NCBI GenBank assembly: GCA_963732355.1
Contig: CAVSZD010000007.1
Location: 372,001-436,000, forward strand
From: JADKAV01 sp963732355
GTDB taxonomy: Bacteria > Actinomycetota > Actinomycetes > S36-B12 > UBA10799
DNA: 64,000 nt
Direction of reading: 5' to 3'
Shown here one piece after another: positions 9,426 to 17,015 of the stretch; position 1 is the stretch's first letter, and the number at the start of each line of letters is the position of its first letter. Under the pieces are notes generated by a model, which worked only from the letters and a program-made list of their open reading frames with translations, was not told where the DNA came from and did no database searches. A program made the translations under genes and the position numbers.

Positions 9426-10598
9426 CTAGTAGTTGGGCTTCTCCGGCTCGATCTGGTTGACCCATGCGACCACGCCGCCGCCCACGTGCACGGCGTCGGC
9501 GAAACCAGCCGCTTTCACCAGCGCGAGCACCTCGGCCGATCGACCACCGATCTTGCAGGTCAGGACGACCTGCTTGTCCTGGGGAAGGGTTCCCAAGGCT
9601 TCACCAGACAGGAACTCCCCCTTCGGCACAAGGACCGCACCCGGGATGTTGACGATGTCCCATTCGTTGGGTTCGCGCACGTCGATGAGCACGAAGTCGC
9701 GCTCGCCGCGCTGTCGTTGCTCCAGCATCAGTTGCAGGTCCTTGACACTGATCGTGGAGTCCCTGGCGGCTTCGGCGGCCTCGTCGGAAACCGTGCCGCA
9801 GAAGTAGTCGTAGTCGATCAAGCCGGTCACCTCGATCGTCTCCGGGTGCTTGCGGATCTTGACCGTGCGGTAGCTCATCTCCAGGGCGTCATAGATCATC
9901 AACCTGCCCAGCAGCGTCTCCCCCACGCCGGTGATCAGCTTGACCGCCTCGGTGCCCATGATCGAACCGATCGATGCACACAGGACTCCCAGCACGCCAC
10001 CCTCGGCACACGAGGGAACCATCCCGGGCGGCGGCGGCTCGGGGTACAGGTCGCGGTACTGCGGGCCCTGCGACTCCCAGAACACCGAGGCCTGACCTTC
10101 GAACCTGAAGATGGAGCCCCAGACGTAGGGCTTGTCGAGCAGGACGCAGGCGTCGTTGACCATGTAGCGGGTCGCGAAGTTGTCCGTCCCGTCGACGATC
10201 AAGTCGTACTGGGCGAAGATCTGCAGCACGTTGTCGTTGTCGAGGCGTTCGTTGTGCACGACCACGTTGATAAGAGGGTTGATCTCGGCGATCGCGTCGG
10301 CTGCTGACTCAGCCTTGGGACGGCCGATGTCGCTTTGCCCGTGGATGATCTGGCGCTGCAGGTTCGACTCGTCAACCACGTCGAACTCGACGACACCCAG
10401 CGTCCCCACCCCAGCGGCCGCCAGGTACATCAGCGCCGGGGATCCGAGACCCCCAGCACCCACGCACAGGACCCTGGCGTTCTTCAGGCGCTTCTGCCCC
10501 ATCATCCCGATCTCGGGGATGATGATGTGCCGGCTGTACCGGCGCACTTCGTCAACTGTCAGGTCGGCCGCGGGCTCGACCAATGGCGCTAGTTTCAC
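9426..10598 (-). CDS. moeZ: MoeZ/MoeB-like adenylyltransferase-sulfurtransferase
   Basis: 390 residues, the usual MoeZ length. The N-terminal ThiF/E1-like half has the nucleotide loop CVGAGGLGSP, DGTDNFATRYMVND and MVPSCAEGGVLGVL. The C-terminal rhodanese domain ends with the active-site loop VVLTCKIGGRSAEV. MoeZ adenylates the C-terminal Gly-Gly of ubiquitin-like sulfur carriers (MoaD, CysO) and loads sulfur onto them, for molybdopterin and cysteine synthesis (family knowledge). The start is GTG 10598 because GGAG lies 6 nt upstream and the product then begins VKLAPLVEPAADLT, like known MoeZ proteins; the frame continues to 10718 but would overlap the divergent gene. It converges tightly on the flippase-like gene. 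Confidence 0.92.
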   Translation of the reverse strand: MKLAPLVEPAADLTVDEVRRYSRHIIIPEIGMMGQKRLKNARVLCVGAGGLGSPALMYLAAAGVGTLGVVEFDVVDESNLQRQIIHGQSDIGRPKAESAADAIAEINPLINVVVHNERLDNDNVLQIFAQYDLIVDGTDNFATRYMVNDACVLLDKPYVWGSIFRFEGQASVFWESQGPQYRDLYPEPPPPGMVPSCAEGGVLGVLCASIGSIMGTEAVKLITGVGETLLGRLMIYDALEMSYRTVKIRKHPETIEVTGLIDYDYFCGTVSDEAAEAARDSTISVKDLQLMLEQRQRGERDFVLIDVREPNEWDIVNIPGAVLVPKGEFLSGEALGTLPQDKQVVLTCKIGGRSAEVLALVKAAGFADAVHVGGGVVAWVNQIEPEKPNY

Positions 10599-10716
10599 CA
10601 CATACTCCAGGGGGTTGGTTCCTTCGCACAACCGTGCCATGACCGGTGGCGTGCAGGACTCCCGGGGGGTATCGCGATGCAGTGCGCACAGGCCCGCCCC
10701 ATGCCAGACTTCCCAC

Positions 10717-11397
10717 ATGGTTCAAGTGGCTTCTCCACCGGACACGGCCCTGAAGTCGAGGTGGGTCGGATTCCACGTCGTGTTCGCGGTCGTGGCTGTG
10801 GTCGTGCTCCTGGTACCGGTTACGCAGATCGGCATCCGGGTGATGGCCCTGGTTGTCATCTACAACGTCGCGCTGCCGATCGTGGCCCGGCGAACCTCCG
10901 ATGATGCTCTGTGGATCACGTGGGCCGTACTGGCGCCGATGAGCGTGCTGATGGTCCTTCCGGACTGGTTCCTGTCCGCAGTGTTGGGCACACTCAACTT
11001 CCCCAATACCGGCGCCTGGTACATCGGGACGATGCCCATCTTCATGGCAGGCATGTGGACAATCGCGCTGCTGCCACTCATGATGATCGGCCGTGAGGTT
11101 GAAGCCCGCCGCGGAGCCGCGAACGCCTTCGTCACGGTCGCGATCGCAGGATTGTGCCTGTTCATTGCCGCCGAGTGGGTCGCCCCGGCGATCCCTCTGT
11201 GGGAGCCAGTGGACGTGGCAAGGGTTGCGGGGGTCGCCGTGTACGTCCTGCTGCCCGAGGTGGCTTTGTGCATCGCCACGTACGCCCTGGTACGCGGCGC
11301 CCGCAGCCGTGCGGCCTTGGCAAACATCGCAGGGATCATCGCGATCCCGTTCATGTACTTGGGGATGCTGGTCAGCAGCTACCAGTTCCTCGGCTGA
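10717..11397 (+). CDS. Polytopic membrane protein of unknown function
   Basis: 226 residues with about seven hydrophobic helices (for example FHVVFAVVAVVVLLVPV, WAVLAPMSVLMVLPDWF, GMWTIALLPLMMI, VAIAGLCLFIAAEW, AGIIAIPFMYLGMLV). I do not recognise the family. Conserved-looking polar spots are the FPNTGAWYIGTMP loop and MIGREVEARRG. The start ATG 10717 follows CAGACT by 6 nt, resembling the local leaderless pattern. It diverges from moeZ and converges with the alpha/beta hydrolase gene, the two coding ends directly abutting. A transporter or an integral membrane enzyme are both possible. Confidence 0.72.
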   Translation: MVQVASPPDTALKSRWVGFHVVFAVVAVVVLLVPVTQIGIRVMALVVIYNVALPIVARRTSDDALWITWAVLAPMSVLMVLPDWFLSAVLGTLNFPNTGAWYIGTMPIFMAGMWTIALLPLMMIGREVEARRGAANAFVTVAIAGLCLFIAAEWVAPAIPLWEPVDVARVAGVAVYVLLPEVALCIATYALVRGARSRAALANIAGIIAIPFMYLGMLVSSYQFLG

Positions 11398-12279
11398 TCA
11401 CGCGTACGGCTCGATGAGATGGCGCCATGCCCGCTCGACCATCTCCGGATGCTCCATCTGTGACACGTGGCCCGAACGCGGCAGGATCATCACGCGCGAG
11501 TGCAGGAAATGCTTCGACGCCCGCCGGGCGGACCGGGCGTTGACCAGTTTGTCCTGCTGGCCGTAGATGAGCAGGACCGGCACCTTGACACGCTCAGCCA
11601 GTTTCCAGGGCGCGTCGGGGCCACGATCGAAGTAGGTCCCCAAAATCCCGCGCAGGGCCGATTGGAACGCCTCGCCGACCCACGGCTTCTGCGCCAGCAG
11701 GCGGACATCCTCCTGCGCCTCCGCGACCCGCTGCGGCGGGACACACGAGGGGTCGGCGTAGACGAGGTTGAGCGTGGCCTGCACCCGCTTCTCGACCGGT
11801 AGTTTCGCGATTCGTGTCGCGAGGCGTTCGCCGACTCCGGGCAACGCGATCACGGGCAGTTGCACGTTCGTGCGCATCGGCACCAGGTCCGGCATCGCCG
11901 GCGAGATCAACGTCATCGATCGCACGAGGTCGGGATGCCGGCCCGCCAACTGCACGCTGATCGCCCCGCCCATCGAATTTCCGAACAGATGGATCGGTTC
12001 GGAGAATCGCTTGGCCACCAGATCCGCGAGCACGTCGGCCTGCGCCTGCGGCGTGTAACTACCACTGGCCGCCGGACCGCTGCGCCCGAATCCGGGAAGA
12101 TCCGGGGCAACACAATCGAGACGGTCCGACAGCATCCACATGAGATCGGTCCAGTTCGTGGAGTTGCCACCGAGACCATGTACAAAGAGGGCCGGCGCGC
12201 CGCCGCCCACCTCGCGGATGAACATGTCATTTCCGTCGATCCGGGACTCGATTCCCGGCACCCGCTCTCGCACCGTCAT
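11398..12279 (-). CDS. Alpha/beta hydrolase
   Basis: 293 residues with a complete alpha/beta-hydrolase triad layout: oxyanion loop HGLGGNSTNW, nucleophile elbow GNSMGG (Ser), Asp in LIYGQQDKLVN and His in PRSGHVSQMEHPE. Family members cleave esters, lactones or C-C bonds; the substrate is not readable. ATG 12279 was chosen because TACGGT stands exactly 6 nt upstream. The gene diverges from a TetR regulator gene, and a 28-bp operator-like palindrome lies between them, so TetR control is likely (inference). Confidence 0.88.
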   Translation of the reverse strand: MTVRERVPGIESRIDGNDMFIREVGGGAPALFVHGLGGNSTNWTDLMWMLSDRLDCVAPDLPGFGRSGPAASGSYTPQAQADVLADLVAKRFSEPIHLFGNSMGGAISVQLAGRHPDLVRSMTLISPAMPDLVPMRTNVQLPVIALPGVGERLATRIAKLPVEKRVQATLNLVYADPSCVPPQRVAEAQEDVRLLAQKPWVGEAFQSALRGILGTYFDRGPDAPWKLAERVKVPVLLIYGQQDKLVNARSARRASKHFLHSRVMILPRSGHVSQMEHPEMVERAWRHLIEPYA

Positions 12280-12285
12280 CGTCCT

Positions 12286-12291
12286 ACCGTA
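12286..12291 (-). promoter_or_regulatory. Predicted leaderless -10 box of the alpha/beta hydrolase
   Basis: TACGGT read on the minus strand, 6 nt before ATG 12279. There is no Shine-Dalgarno. Confidence 0.55.
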
Positions 12292-12325
12292 GCGCCGCCA
12301 CAACGATCACGAGGCCATCCGAGAC

Positions 12326-12353
12326 ACCTAACCTACTGCTGAGTAACATAGGT
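12326..12353. promoter_or_regulatory. TetR operator-like 28-bp palindrome
   Basis: Two nested inverted repeats share one centre (12339.5): outer ACCTA...TAGGT and inner TACT...AGTA, core TACTGCTGAGTA at 12334-12345. Nine of 14 base pairs match. The site overlaps the presumed -10 box of the TetR gene and lies in the divergent promoter region. A core identical at 10 of 12 positions lies in front of the acyl-CoA dehydrogenase gene at 20872-20883. This suggests autoregulation plus a distant target. Confidence 0.65.
12344..12349 (+). promoter_or_regulatory. Predicted -10 box of the TetR regulator gene
   Basis: TAACAT, 8 nt before GTG 12358. It overlaps the right half of the operator-like palindrome, as expected for repression. 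Confidence 0.5.
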
Positions 12354-12357
12354 CAAT

Positions 12358-12984
12358 GTGTCCTCCGCCGAGCCTGCCCGCCGAGGAGTCCGGCTGCCCC
12401 GCCAAGCCCGGCGCGAGCAGTTACTAGCCTCGGCCCAAGAGGTTTTCGTCGAGCGGGGCTACCACGCGGCGGCGATGGACGAGATCGCCGAGACCGCGGG
12501 CGTGAGCAAGCCGGTGCTGTACCAGCACTTCCCCAGCAAACTGGACCTCTACCTGGCGCTACTGGAACAGTCCAGTCAGGATCTGGTCGATCGAGTGCAA
12601 TTGGCCCTCGACGGAACCCATGACAACCACCTGCGGGTGCGGGCCGCTATTGAGGCCTACTTCGCATTCGTAGACGACAAGGCGGCCGCCTTCCGGCTGA
12701 TCTTCGAGAGCGACCTCACCAATGAGCCGGCCGTGGGGGCCATCGTCGAGGGCACCGACTCCCGCTGCGCCTTGGCGATCAGTCACGTGATCGCCGCCGA
12801 CACCGGGCTCCCGGAAGACCAGTCGATGCTGATGGCCACTGGTTTGACGGGGATGGCGCAGACCGCTGCCCGCTACTGGCTGCGCGAACAGGGGCGGATC
12901 CCGCGCGATCAGGCATCCCACATCATGTCCGTGCTCGCCTGGCGCGGGGTCTCCGGTTTCCCCAAGACCGACGCGCGCACCTGA
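12358..12984 (+). CDS. TetR/AcrR family transcriptional regulator
   Basis: 208 residues. The N-terminal helix-turn-helix is clear (MDEIAETAGVSKPVLYQHFP, about residues 39-58). The C-terminal ligand and dimer domain is family-specific and does not reveal the effector. Its position beside a DUF3107 gene, a ferritin-like gene and rhlE resembles the neighbourhood of M. tuberculosis Rv3208 (from memory). The palindrome covering its own promoter, and the matching site before the acyl-CoA dehydrogenase gene, point to an acyl-CoA or fatty-acid-type signal; that is inference. GTG 12358 is the first start after the palindrome. Confidence 0.9.
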   Translation: MSSAEPARRGVRLPRQARREQLLASAQEVFVERGYHAAAMDEIAETAGVSKPVLYQHFPSKLDLYLALLEQSSQDLVDRVQLALDGTHDNHLRVRAAIEAYFAFVDDKAAAFRLIFESDLTNEPAVGAIVEGTDSRCALAISHVIAADTGLPEDQSMLMATGLTGMAQTAARYWLREQGRIPRDQASHIMSVLAWRGVSGFPKTDART

Positions 12985-13002
12985 TTGGTGCCGGGGCCCG
13001 CG

Positions 13003-13069
13003 CACCCCAAACCGTCCGCGTTCAACACCCCAAACCGTCCGCGCCCAACACCCCAAACCGTCCGCGTTA
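13003..13069. repeat. Minisatellite, 23-bp unit, running into palindrome copy 1
   Basis: Three copies of a 23-bp unit begin at 13003, 13026 and 13049 (core CACCCCAAACCGTCCGCG). The third runs directly into the GTTAGAGG edge of the palindromic element. Confidence 0.85.
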
Positions 13070-13211
13070 GAGGTTGTGCTGTTCGTTAGCAAATACACGC
13101 GTGGATTCGCTAACCAGGACCACAACCTCTAACCAGGACGTCACACCGGTCGGCCAACAACCCCGAGCTGCGTGCGGGGGAACCGCCGCAGCCCAAGACC
13201 GGGCTGGCGCC
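13049..13211 (+). repeat. Direct duplication, copy A (163 bp)
   Basis: Nearly identical to 13232-13395, with one missing base inside the palindrome loop region. The unit consists of one minisatellite unit, one palindromic element and about 80 bp of unique sequence ending in GGGCTGGCGCC. Period 183 bp. Confidence 0.9.
13066..13133. repeat. Interspersed palindromic element, copy 1
   Basis: 68 bp. Arms start GTTAGAGGTTGTG and end CACAACCTCTAAC; the inner arms GTTAGC/GCTAAC surround an ACGCGT loop. A 6-bp internal mismatch (CTGTTC opposite CAGGAC) separates the two stem parts. It lies between the TetR and DUF3107 genes, both on the plus strand. Confidence 0.9.
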
Positions 13212-13231
13212 TCACTTACGCTCGGACCGGC

Positions 13232-13395
13232 CACCCCAAACCGTCCGCGTTAGAGGTTGTGCTGTTCGTTAGCGAAATACACGCGTGGATTCGCTAACCA
13301 GGACCACAACCTCTAACCAGGACGTCACACCGGTCGGCCAACAACCCCGAGCTGCGTGCGGGGGAACCGCCGCAGCCCAAGACCGGGCTGGCGCC
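13232..13395 (+). repeat. Direct duplication, copy B (164 bp)
   Basis: Second copy of the unit at 13049-13211, separated from it by 20 bp. Near-identity implies recent tandem duplication. The rest of the 12985-13512 gap holds no convincing gene. Confidence 0.9.
13249..13317. repeat. Interspersed palindromic element, copy 2
   Basis: 69 bp and same architecture as copy 1: 28-nt arms with the same 6-bp internal mismatch and a 13-nt loop ATACACGCGTGGA. Confidence 0.9.
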
Positions 13396-13500
13396 GGCCA
13401 CCGACGGCGAGGCAAGTGGCCGGCCTCCCCGACACGCCCCACCCTGTGCGCCCTGCGCGAACGGGCCGGTTCCGCTCAAGACGCACGGTCCGGGCTGACG

Positions 13501-13506
13501 TAGTCT
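13501..13506 (+). promoter_or_regulatory. Predicted leaderless -10 box of the DUF3107 gene
   Basis: TAGTCT, 6 nt before GTG 13513. Confidence 0.6.
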
Positions 13507-13512
13507 TTCGCT

Positions 13513-13764
13513 GTGGCCAAAGCAGCAGCGAAGAACCCCATCGAAGTCAAGATCGGCGTTCAGCACTCCCCCCGTGAGATCAGCCTCGAGGTAGCGGACA
13601 CCGCAGAGCAGGTACGCGCCATCGTGGATCAGGCCGTGCTTGAAGGTGGCGTCATTCACCTCACTGACGTCCGAGGCCGCCAGGTCATCGTGCCAGCCGC
13701 CCAGTGCAGTTACATCGAGATCGGCCCGCCCGAGTCGCGCCGCGTGGGTTTCGGCGCCGACTGA
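13513..13764 (+). CDS. DUF3107 family protein
   Basis: 83 residues, beginning MAKAAAKNPIEVKIGVQHS and containing ISLEVADTAEQV and VIVPAAQCSYIEIG, the signature of the small actinobacterial DUF3107 family (mycobacterial TB9.4/Rv3208A type). Function unknown. The fold is probably a small alpha/beta domain, since strands and one helix are evident. Its place downstream of a TetR gene and convergent with a ferritin-like gene is conserved in actinobacteria. The start is GTG, with a leaderless-type -10 box. Confidence 0.9.
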   Translation: MAKAAAKNPIEVKIGVQHSPREISLEVADTAEQVRAIVDQAVLEGGVIHLTDVRGRQVIVPAAQCSYIEIGPPESRRVGFGAD

Positions 13765-13767
13765 GCC

Positions 13768-14415
13768 TTAGGCGTTAAGGCCCAACTCCCGCATCCGGGC
13801 AGCATGGGCATCGGTCAACCGCGCGAACATCCGGCCGAGTTCGGCCAAGTCGGTGCTGCCAACAAGCAACTCCCCCATGGCCTCGCGCTCGGCGGCAACC
13901 CGCTGGGACTGCGACAGTGCCTCGCCGACCAGCCGTCGCCCCCACAGAGACAGCCTGCTGGCCAGGGTCTTGTCCGCAGAGATCATCCGACGCACGGTTG
14001 GCACCACGAACACCGAGTGGCCCAGGTCCGAGCACACCGCGTCCACGAGCACCCGCGACTCCTCGTCGACGAACTGCCCCACCTCCCGGTAGAAGTCCGA
14101 GGCGATCCCGTCGCCCACGTAGATCTTGACCAGCGCCTCCGGGTAGTCGGCAGGTGCCGTCGATTGGTGGAAACTCTCGATCGGCGTGACGAACGGACGC
14201 ATGGCCGCCATCGGGTCGGCACCGCGTGCCCGCAACCCCTCGGCCAAGATCTTGTAGTGACCGTACTCACCGATGGCCATCTCCGTGACCGCTTCTCGAC
14301 CGGCCAGGTCAGGTGACAACAGCGCATCCTGGGACAAGCGCTCGAATGCTTGGAGTTCGCCGTAGGCAAGAACGCCGAGCAAGTCGATGGTCGCCTCTGG
14401 TCGTCGGTTTTCCAC
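13768..14415 (-). CDS. Ferritin-like-fold protein (Rv3210c type)
   Basis: 215 residues, largely helical. FERLSQDALLSPDL and the later EMAIGEYGHYKIL supply the Glu and E-x2-H spacing of ferritin-like di-iron bundles, close to the MiaE-like hydroxylase group. A second Glu-rich helix is DFYREVGQFVDEESR. Whether it binds iron or acts on tRNA is not shown. GTG 14415 is preceded by TAGCCT at 7 nt. It diverges from rhlE and converges with the DUF3107 gene. Confidence 0.8.
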   Translation of the reverse strand: MENRRPEATIDLLGVLAYGELQAFERLSQDALLSPDLAGREAVTEMAIGEYGHYKILAEGLRARGADPMAAMRPFVTPIESFHQSTAPADYPEALVKIYVGDGIASDFYREVGQFVDEESRVLVDAVCSDLGHSVFVVPTVRRMISADKTLASRLSLWGRRLVGEALSQSQRVAAEREAMGELLVGSTDLAELGRMFARLTDAHAARMRELGLNA

Positions 14416-14422
14416 GCGGTCA

Positions 14423-14428
14423 AGGCTA
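14423..14428 (-). promoter_or_regulatory. Predicted leaderless -10 box of the ferritin-like gene
   Basis: TAGCCT on the minus strand, 7 nt before GTG 14415. Confidence 0.5.
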
Positions 14429-14487
14429 CTGCCCGTGTCCGGTCGTTGGCCCTGGGTGTGCCCGTGGGAGAATGACTATGACTATCA

Positions 14488-15894
14488 ATGGAGACAACCA
14501 TCAACGATCCGAGTTTCGAAGACTTGGGAGTTCGCCCGGAGACCGTGGCCTCCCTCGCCGAGAAGGGGATCACACACCCCTTCCGTATTCAGCAACTGAG
14601 CCTGCCTCTGGCCCTCGACGGCCACGACGTGATCGGACAGGCCAAGACCGGCACTGGCAAGACCCTGGCGTTCGGTATCCCCCTGCTCGAGCGTCTCGAG
14701 CCAGGCAAGACCGCTCCCCAAGCGCTGGTCATCGTCCCCACCCGTGAGTTGTGCCTGCAGGTGGCAGAGGACATCGATGAGGCTGGTAAGCAAGCCGGGG
14801 CCCGCGTCCTGGCGATCTACGGGGGCAAGGCCTACGAACCGCAGATCGAGCAGCTCAAGAAGGGTGTTGACGTCGTCGTCGGCACTCCCGGGCGGCTCAT
14901 CGACCTGCAGCGCCAGAAGATCCTCAACCTGTCCGAGGTCAAGTCGTTGGTGCTCGACGAAGCCGATGAGATGCTCGACATGGGTTTCCTGCCTGACGTT
15001 GAGAAGCTTGTGTCGATGGTTCCGCCAGTCCGCCAGACCATGCTCTTCTCAGCGACCATGCCCGGGCAGATCCTCAACCTCGCCCGCCGCTACATGACCC
15101 AACCCACCCACATCCGCGCGATTGATCCAGGCGACGACGCCGCGACCGTGGATGCGATCGAGCAGCACGTCTGGCGAGCGCACTCCATGGACAAGCCCGA
15201 GCTAATCGGACGGATTCTGCATGCTGACGGCCGCGGCCGGACAATGATCTTTTGCAAGACGAAGCGGGCGGCGCAGAAGCTGGCCGACGACCTCGACGAG
15301 CGTGGCTTCAAGGCCGGAGCCGTGCACGGTGACCTCGGGCAGGCCGCTCGGGAGAAGGCCTTGCAGCAGTTCCGTGACGGCGTGCTCGACGTACTGGTCG
15401 CCACCGACGTGGCAGCCCGTGGGATCGACGTCGAGAATGTCACCCACGTGATCAACTACACGTGCCCCGACGATGAGAAGACCTACCTGCACCGCATCGG
15501 TCGTACCGGTCGCGCCGGCGCAGACGGGGTCTCCGTGACTCTGGTGGACTGGGACGACATCCACCGCTGGAAGTTGATCGACAAGGCCCTGGGGCTGCCG
15601 TTCGCCGATCCTATCGAGACATACTCAAACTCCGACCACGTCTACACCGGTCTGGGCATCCCGCGCGACGCCCCGAGCCGGCTAGTTCCGCCGAAGCCTG
15701 ACGCCGGTCGGCCTGCCCGCAAGCCCGACCGAGACCGAGACCGGGGTCGTGACCGCGGACGTCCATCCGGGCAGAACAAACAGCCTCGCGAGAAGTCAGA
15801 GTCGGCCTCAAAGGCCAATGGGGGCAAACCCCGGCAGCGCCGTCGAACCAGGCGTAGCCCCGGGGATCAGAACAAGCAGGCCCCCTCGCAGTGA
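14488..15894 (+). CDS. rhlE: DEAD-box ATP-dependent RNA helicase (RhlE-like)
   Basis: 468 residues with all DEAD-box motifs: Q-motif FRIQQLSLP, AKTGTGKT, PTRELC, TPGRL, LDEADEML, FSATMP, the C-terminal TDVAARGIDV and HRIGRTGRAG. The last ~90 residues form a basic Arg/Lys/Gln-rich tail (repeated RDRDRGRDRG-like stretches), as used for non-specific RNA binding. It probably unwinds RNA duplexes in ribosome assembly or decay. ATG 14488 lies inside an ATGACTATGACTATCAATG run; a GGGAGA 18 nt upstream is too far to be a normal Shine-Dalgarno, so the start is slightly uncertain. Confidence 0.93.
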   Translation: METTINDPSFEDLGVRPETVASLAEKGITHPFRIQQLSLPLALDGHDVIGQAKTGTGKTLAFGIPLLERLEPGKTAPQALVIVPTRELCLQVAEDIDEAGKQAGARVLAIYGGKAYEPQIEQLKKGVDVVVGTPGRLIDLQRQKILNLSEVKSLVLDEADEMLDMGFLPDVEKLVSMVPPVRQTMLFSATMPGQILNLARRYMTQPTHIRAIDPGDDAATVDAIEQHVWRAHSMDKPELIGRILHADGRGRTMIFCKTKRAAQKLADDLDERGFKAGAVHGDLGQAAREKALQQFRDGVLDVLVATDVAARGIDVENVTHVINYTCPDDEKTYLHRIGRTGRAGADGVSVTLVDWDDIHRWKLIDKALGLPFADPIETYSNSDHVYTGLGIPRDAPSRLVPPKPDAGRPARKPDRDRDRGRDRGRPSGQNKQPREKSESASKANGGKPRQRRRTRRSPGDQNKQAPSQ

Positions 15895-15908
15895 CCACCG
15901 GGTGAGGG

Positions 15909-16208
15909 TCAGGACTTGATCCGGACCTTCACCCAACTGCGTGCCGAGCAACTCGGGCACTTCATCCAGACCCGGTCGGTCCTTCCCGGGCTGGGGATGT
16001 ACATCATGGGCATGGCCAGTCTGGCGGCCCGCACGACCGAGACCACCGAGCGGGAGTCGCAGCGACTGCAGTGCAGTGCGACGCTGCCAACGGACGGCGG
16101 CATCACCTCGTCGCTGAACAGGGACCTCTTGCCCTGCGGGTCAGCCATCCTGCGCGGCTGATCCGAAGGTGTGGGCACGCGACGAAGCGTCGCTGGACGT
16201 TCACTCAT
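15909..16208 (-). CDS. Small zinc-ribbon-like protein
   Basis: 99 residues with two C-x2-C pairs (LHCSRCDS and MKCPSCSARSWV) about 40 residues apart, a probable zinc ribbon. The N-terminal third is basic and Pro-rich. Its ATG overlaps the stop of the ParA-type gene (ATGA), so the two are translationally coupled. I know of similar small proteins beside this ParA gene in other actinobacteria but not of a function. An antisense frame of similar length exists; coupling and the cysteine pairs favour this strand. Confidence 0.75.
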   Translation of the reverse strand: MSERPATLRRVPTPSDQPRRMADPQGKRSLFSDEVMPPSVGSVALHCSRCDSRSVVSVVRAARLAMPMMYIPSPGRTDRVWMKCPSCSARSWVKVRIKS

Positions 16209-16963
16209 GACTGCTCCATCATCAATGCTGCCAGTTCACGGTATGCCTGCGCGCCGCGCGATCTGCGCGCCGTCGACAGCACCGAGCGACCAGTGCCCGG
16301 CGCCTCAGCGAAGCGCACCGAGCGTGAAACGGGGCTGAGCACCGGCAGCTGGAACTGCTCCTCGATGTCTGCGAGGACCTCGCGTGCCAAACGCGTACGG
16401 GCGTCGTACATGGTGGGCAGGACCCCCATGATCCGCAACCCGCGGTTGGTGTAGCGGCGCACGTCGTCGATAGTCTCCAGCAACTGCGCCACGCCACGGT
16501 GGGACAGGGTCTCGGCCTGCATCGGGATCAAGACCTCGGTCGCTGCGGTCAGCGCGTTGATGGTCAGCACACCCAGCGACGGGGAGCAGTCGATCAGGAC
16601 CACGTCGTAGTCATCCGCAACCTCGTCGAGGGCCTCACGCAGGACATACTCGCGCCCGGTGCGATTGGCCAACTGCATCTCGGCACCGGACAGTTCGATC
16701 GTGGCCGGGAGCAGGTCGGGACCCTCAGGCGTGGCCGTAATCGCCATTCTGGGACCAAGCCGTCCGAGCAGGACGTCATGCACGGTGAACTGCACCTGCT
16801 CTGGCTCGACCCCCATGGCGAAAGTCAGACAGGCTTGCGGGTCGAGATCGATAAGCAGGACCTTCCGACCAGCCTCGGCCAGAGCCGCCCCCGTGGAGGC
16901 AACAGTCGTCGTCTTGGCGACGCCGCCCTTCTGATTGGCGACCGCCACGATCCGTGAACTCAC
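16205..16963 (-). CDS. ParA/Soj/MinD-type ATPase
   Basis: 252 residues. It has the deviant Walker A ANQKGGVAKTT (about residues 9-19), LLIDLDPQACLTF and VVLIDCSPSLGVLTINAL, all typical of ParA ATPases that position DNA or protein cargo dynamically. No parB gene or parS-like site is visible nearby, so this is an orphan ParA, probably not the chromosomal segregation one. GTG 16963 has GGGGA 4 nt upstream. First gene of a two-gene unit with the zinc-ribbon protein, which may be its partner (inference). Gene position recalls M. tuberculosis Rv3213c. Confidence 0.87.
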   Translation of the reverse strand: MSSRIVAVANQKGGVAKTTTVASTGAALAEAGRKVLLIDLDPQACLTFAMGVEPEQVQFTVHDVLLGRLGPRMAITATPEGPDLLPATIELSGAEMQLANRTGREYVLREALDEVADDYDVVLIDCSPSLGVLTINALTAATEVLIPMQAETLSHRGVAQLLETIDDVRRYTNRGLRIMGVLPTMYDARTRLAREVLADIEEQFQLPVLSPVSRSVRFAEAPGTGRSVLSTARRSRGAQAYRELAALMMEQS

Positions 16964-17003
16964 GACTTCCCCTGCACCTTGCCTTGCCCCACCTACAAAG
17001 CAC

Positions 17004-17009
17004 TATTGT
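17004..17009 (+). promoter_or_regulatory. Predicted leaderless -10 box of the hydrolase-ATPase fusion
   Basis: TATTGT, 6 nt before GTG 17016. Confidence 0.55.
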
Positions 17010-17015
17010 GCCCCA

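Noticed and set aside
13049..13395. CRISPR-like or tRNA-cluster origin of the repeats at 13 kb
   Set aside because: There are only two copies, the unit is 163 bp, and the folded element lacks cloverleaf features (no CCA end, no anticodon arm).
16935..17015. Upstream extension of the hydrolase-ATPase gene to 16935
   Set aside because: It would overlap the ParA gene's start region and precede the TATTGT box; GTG 17016 fits the leaderless pattern.
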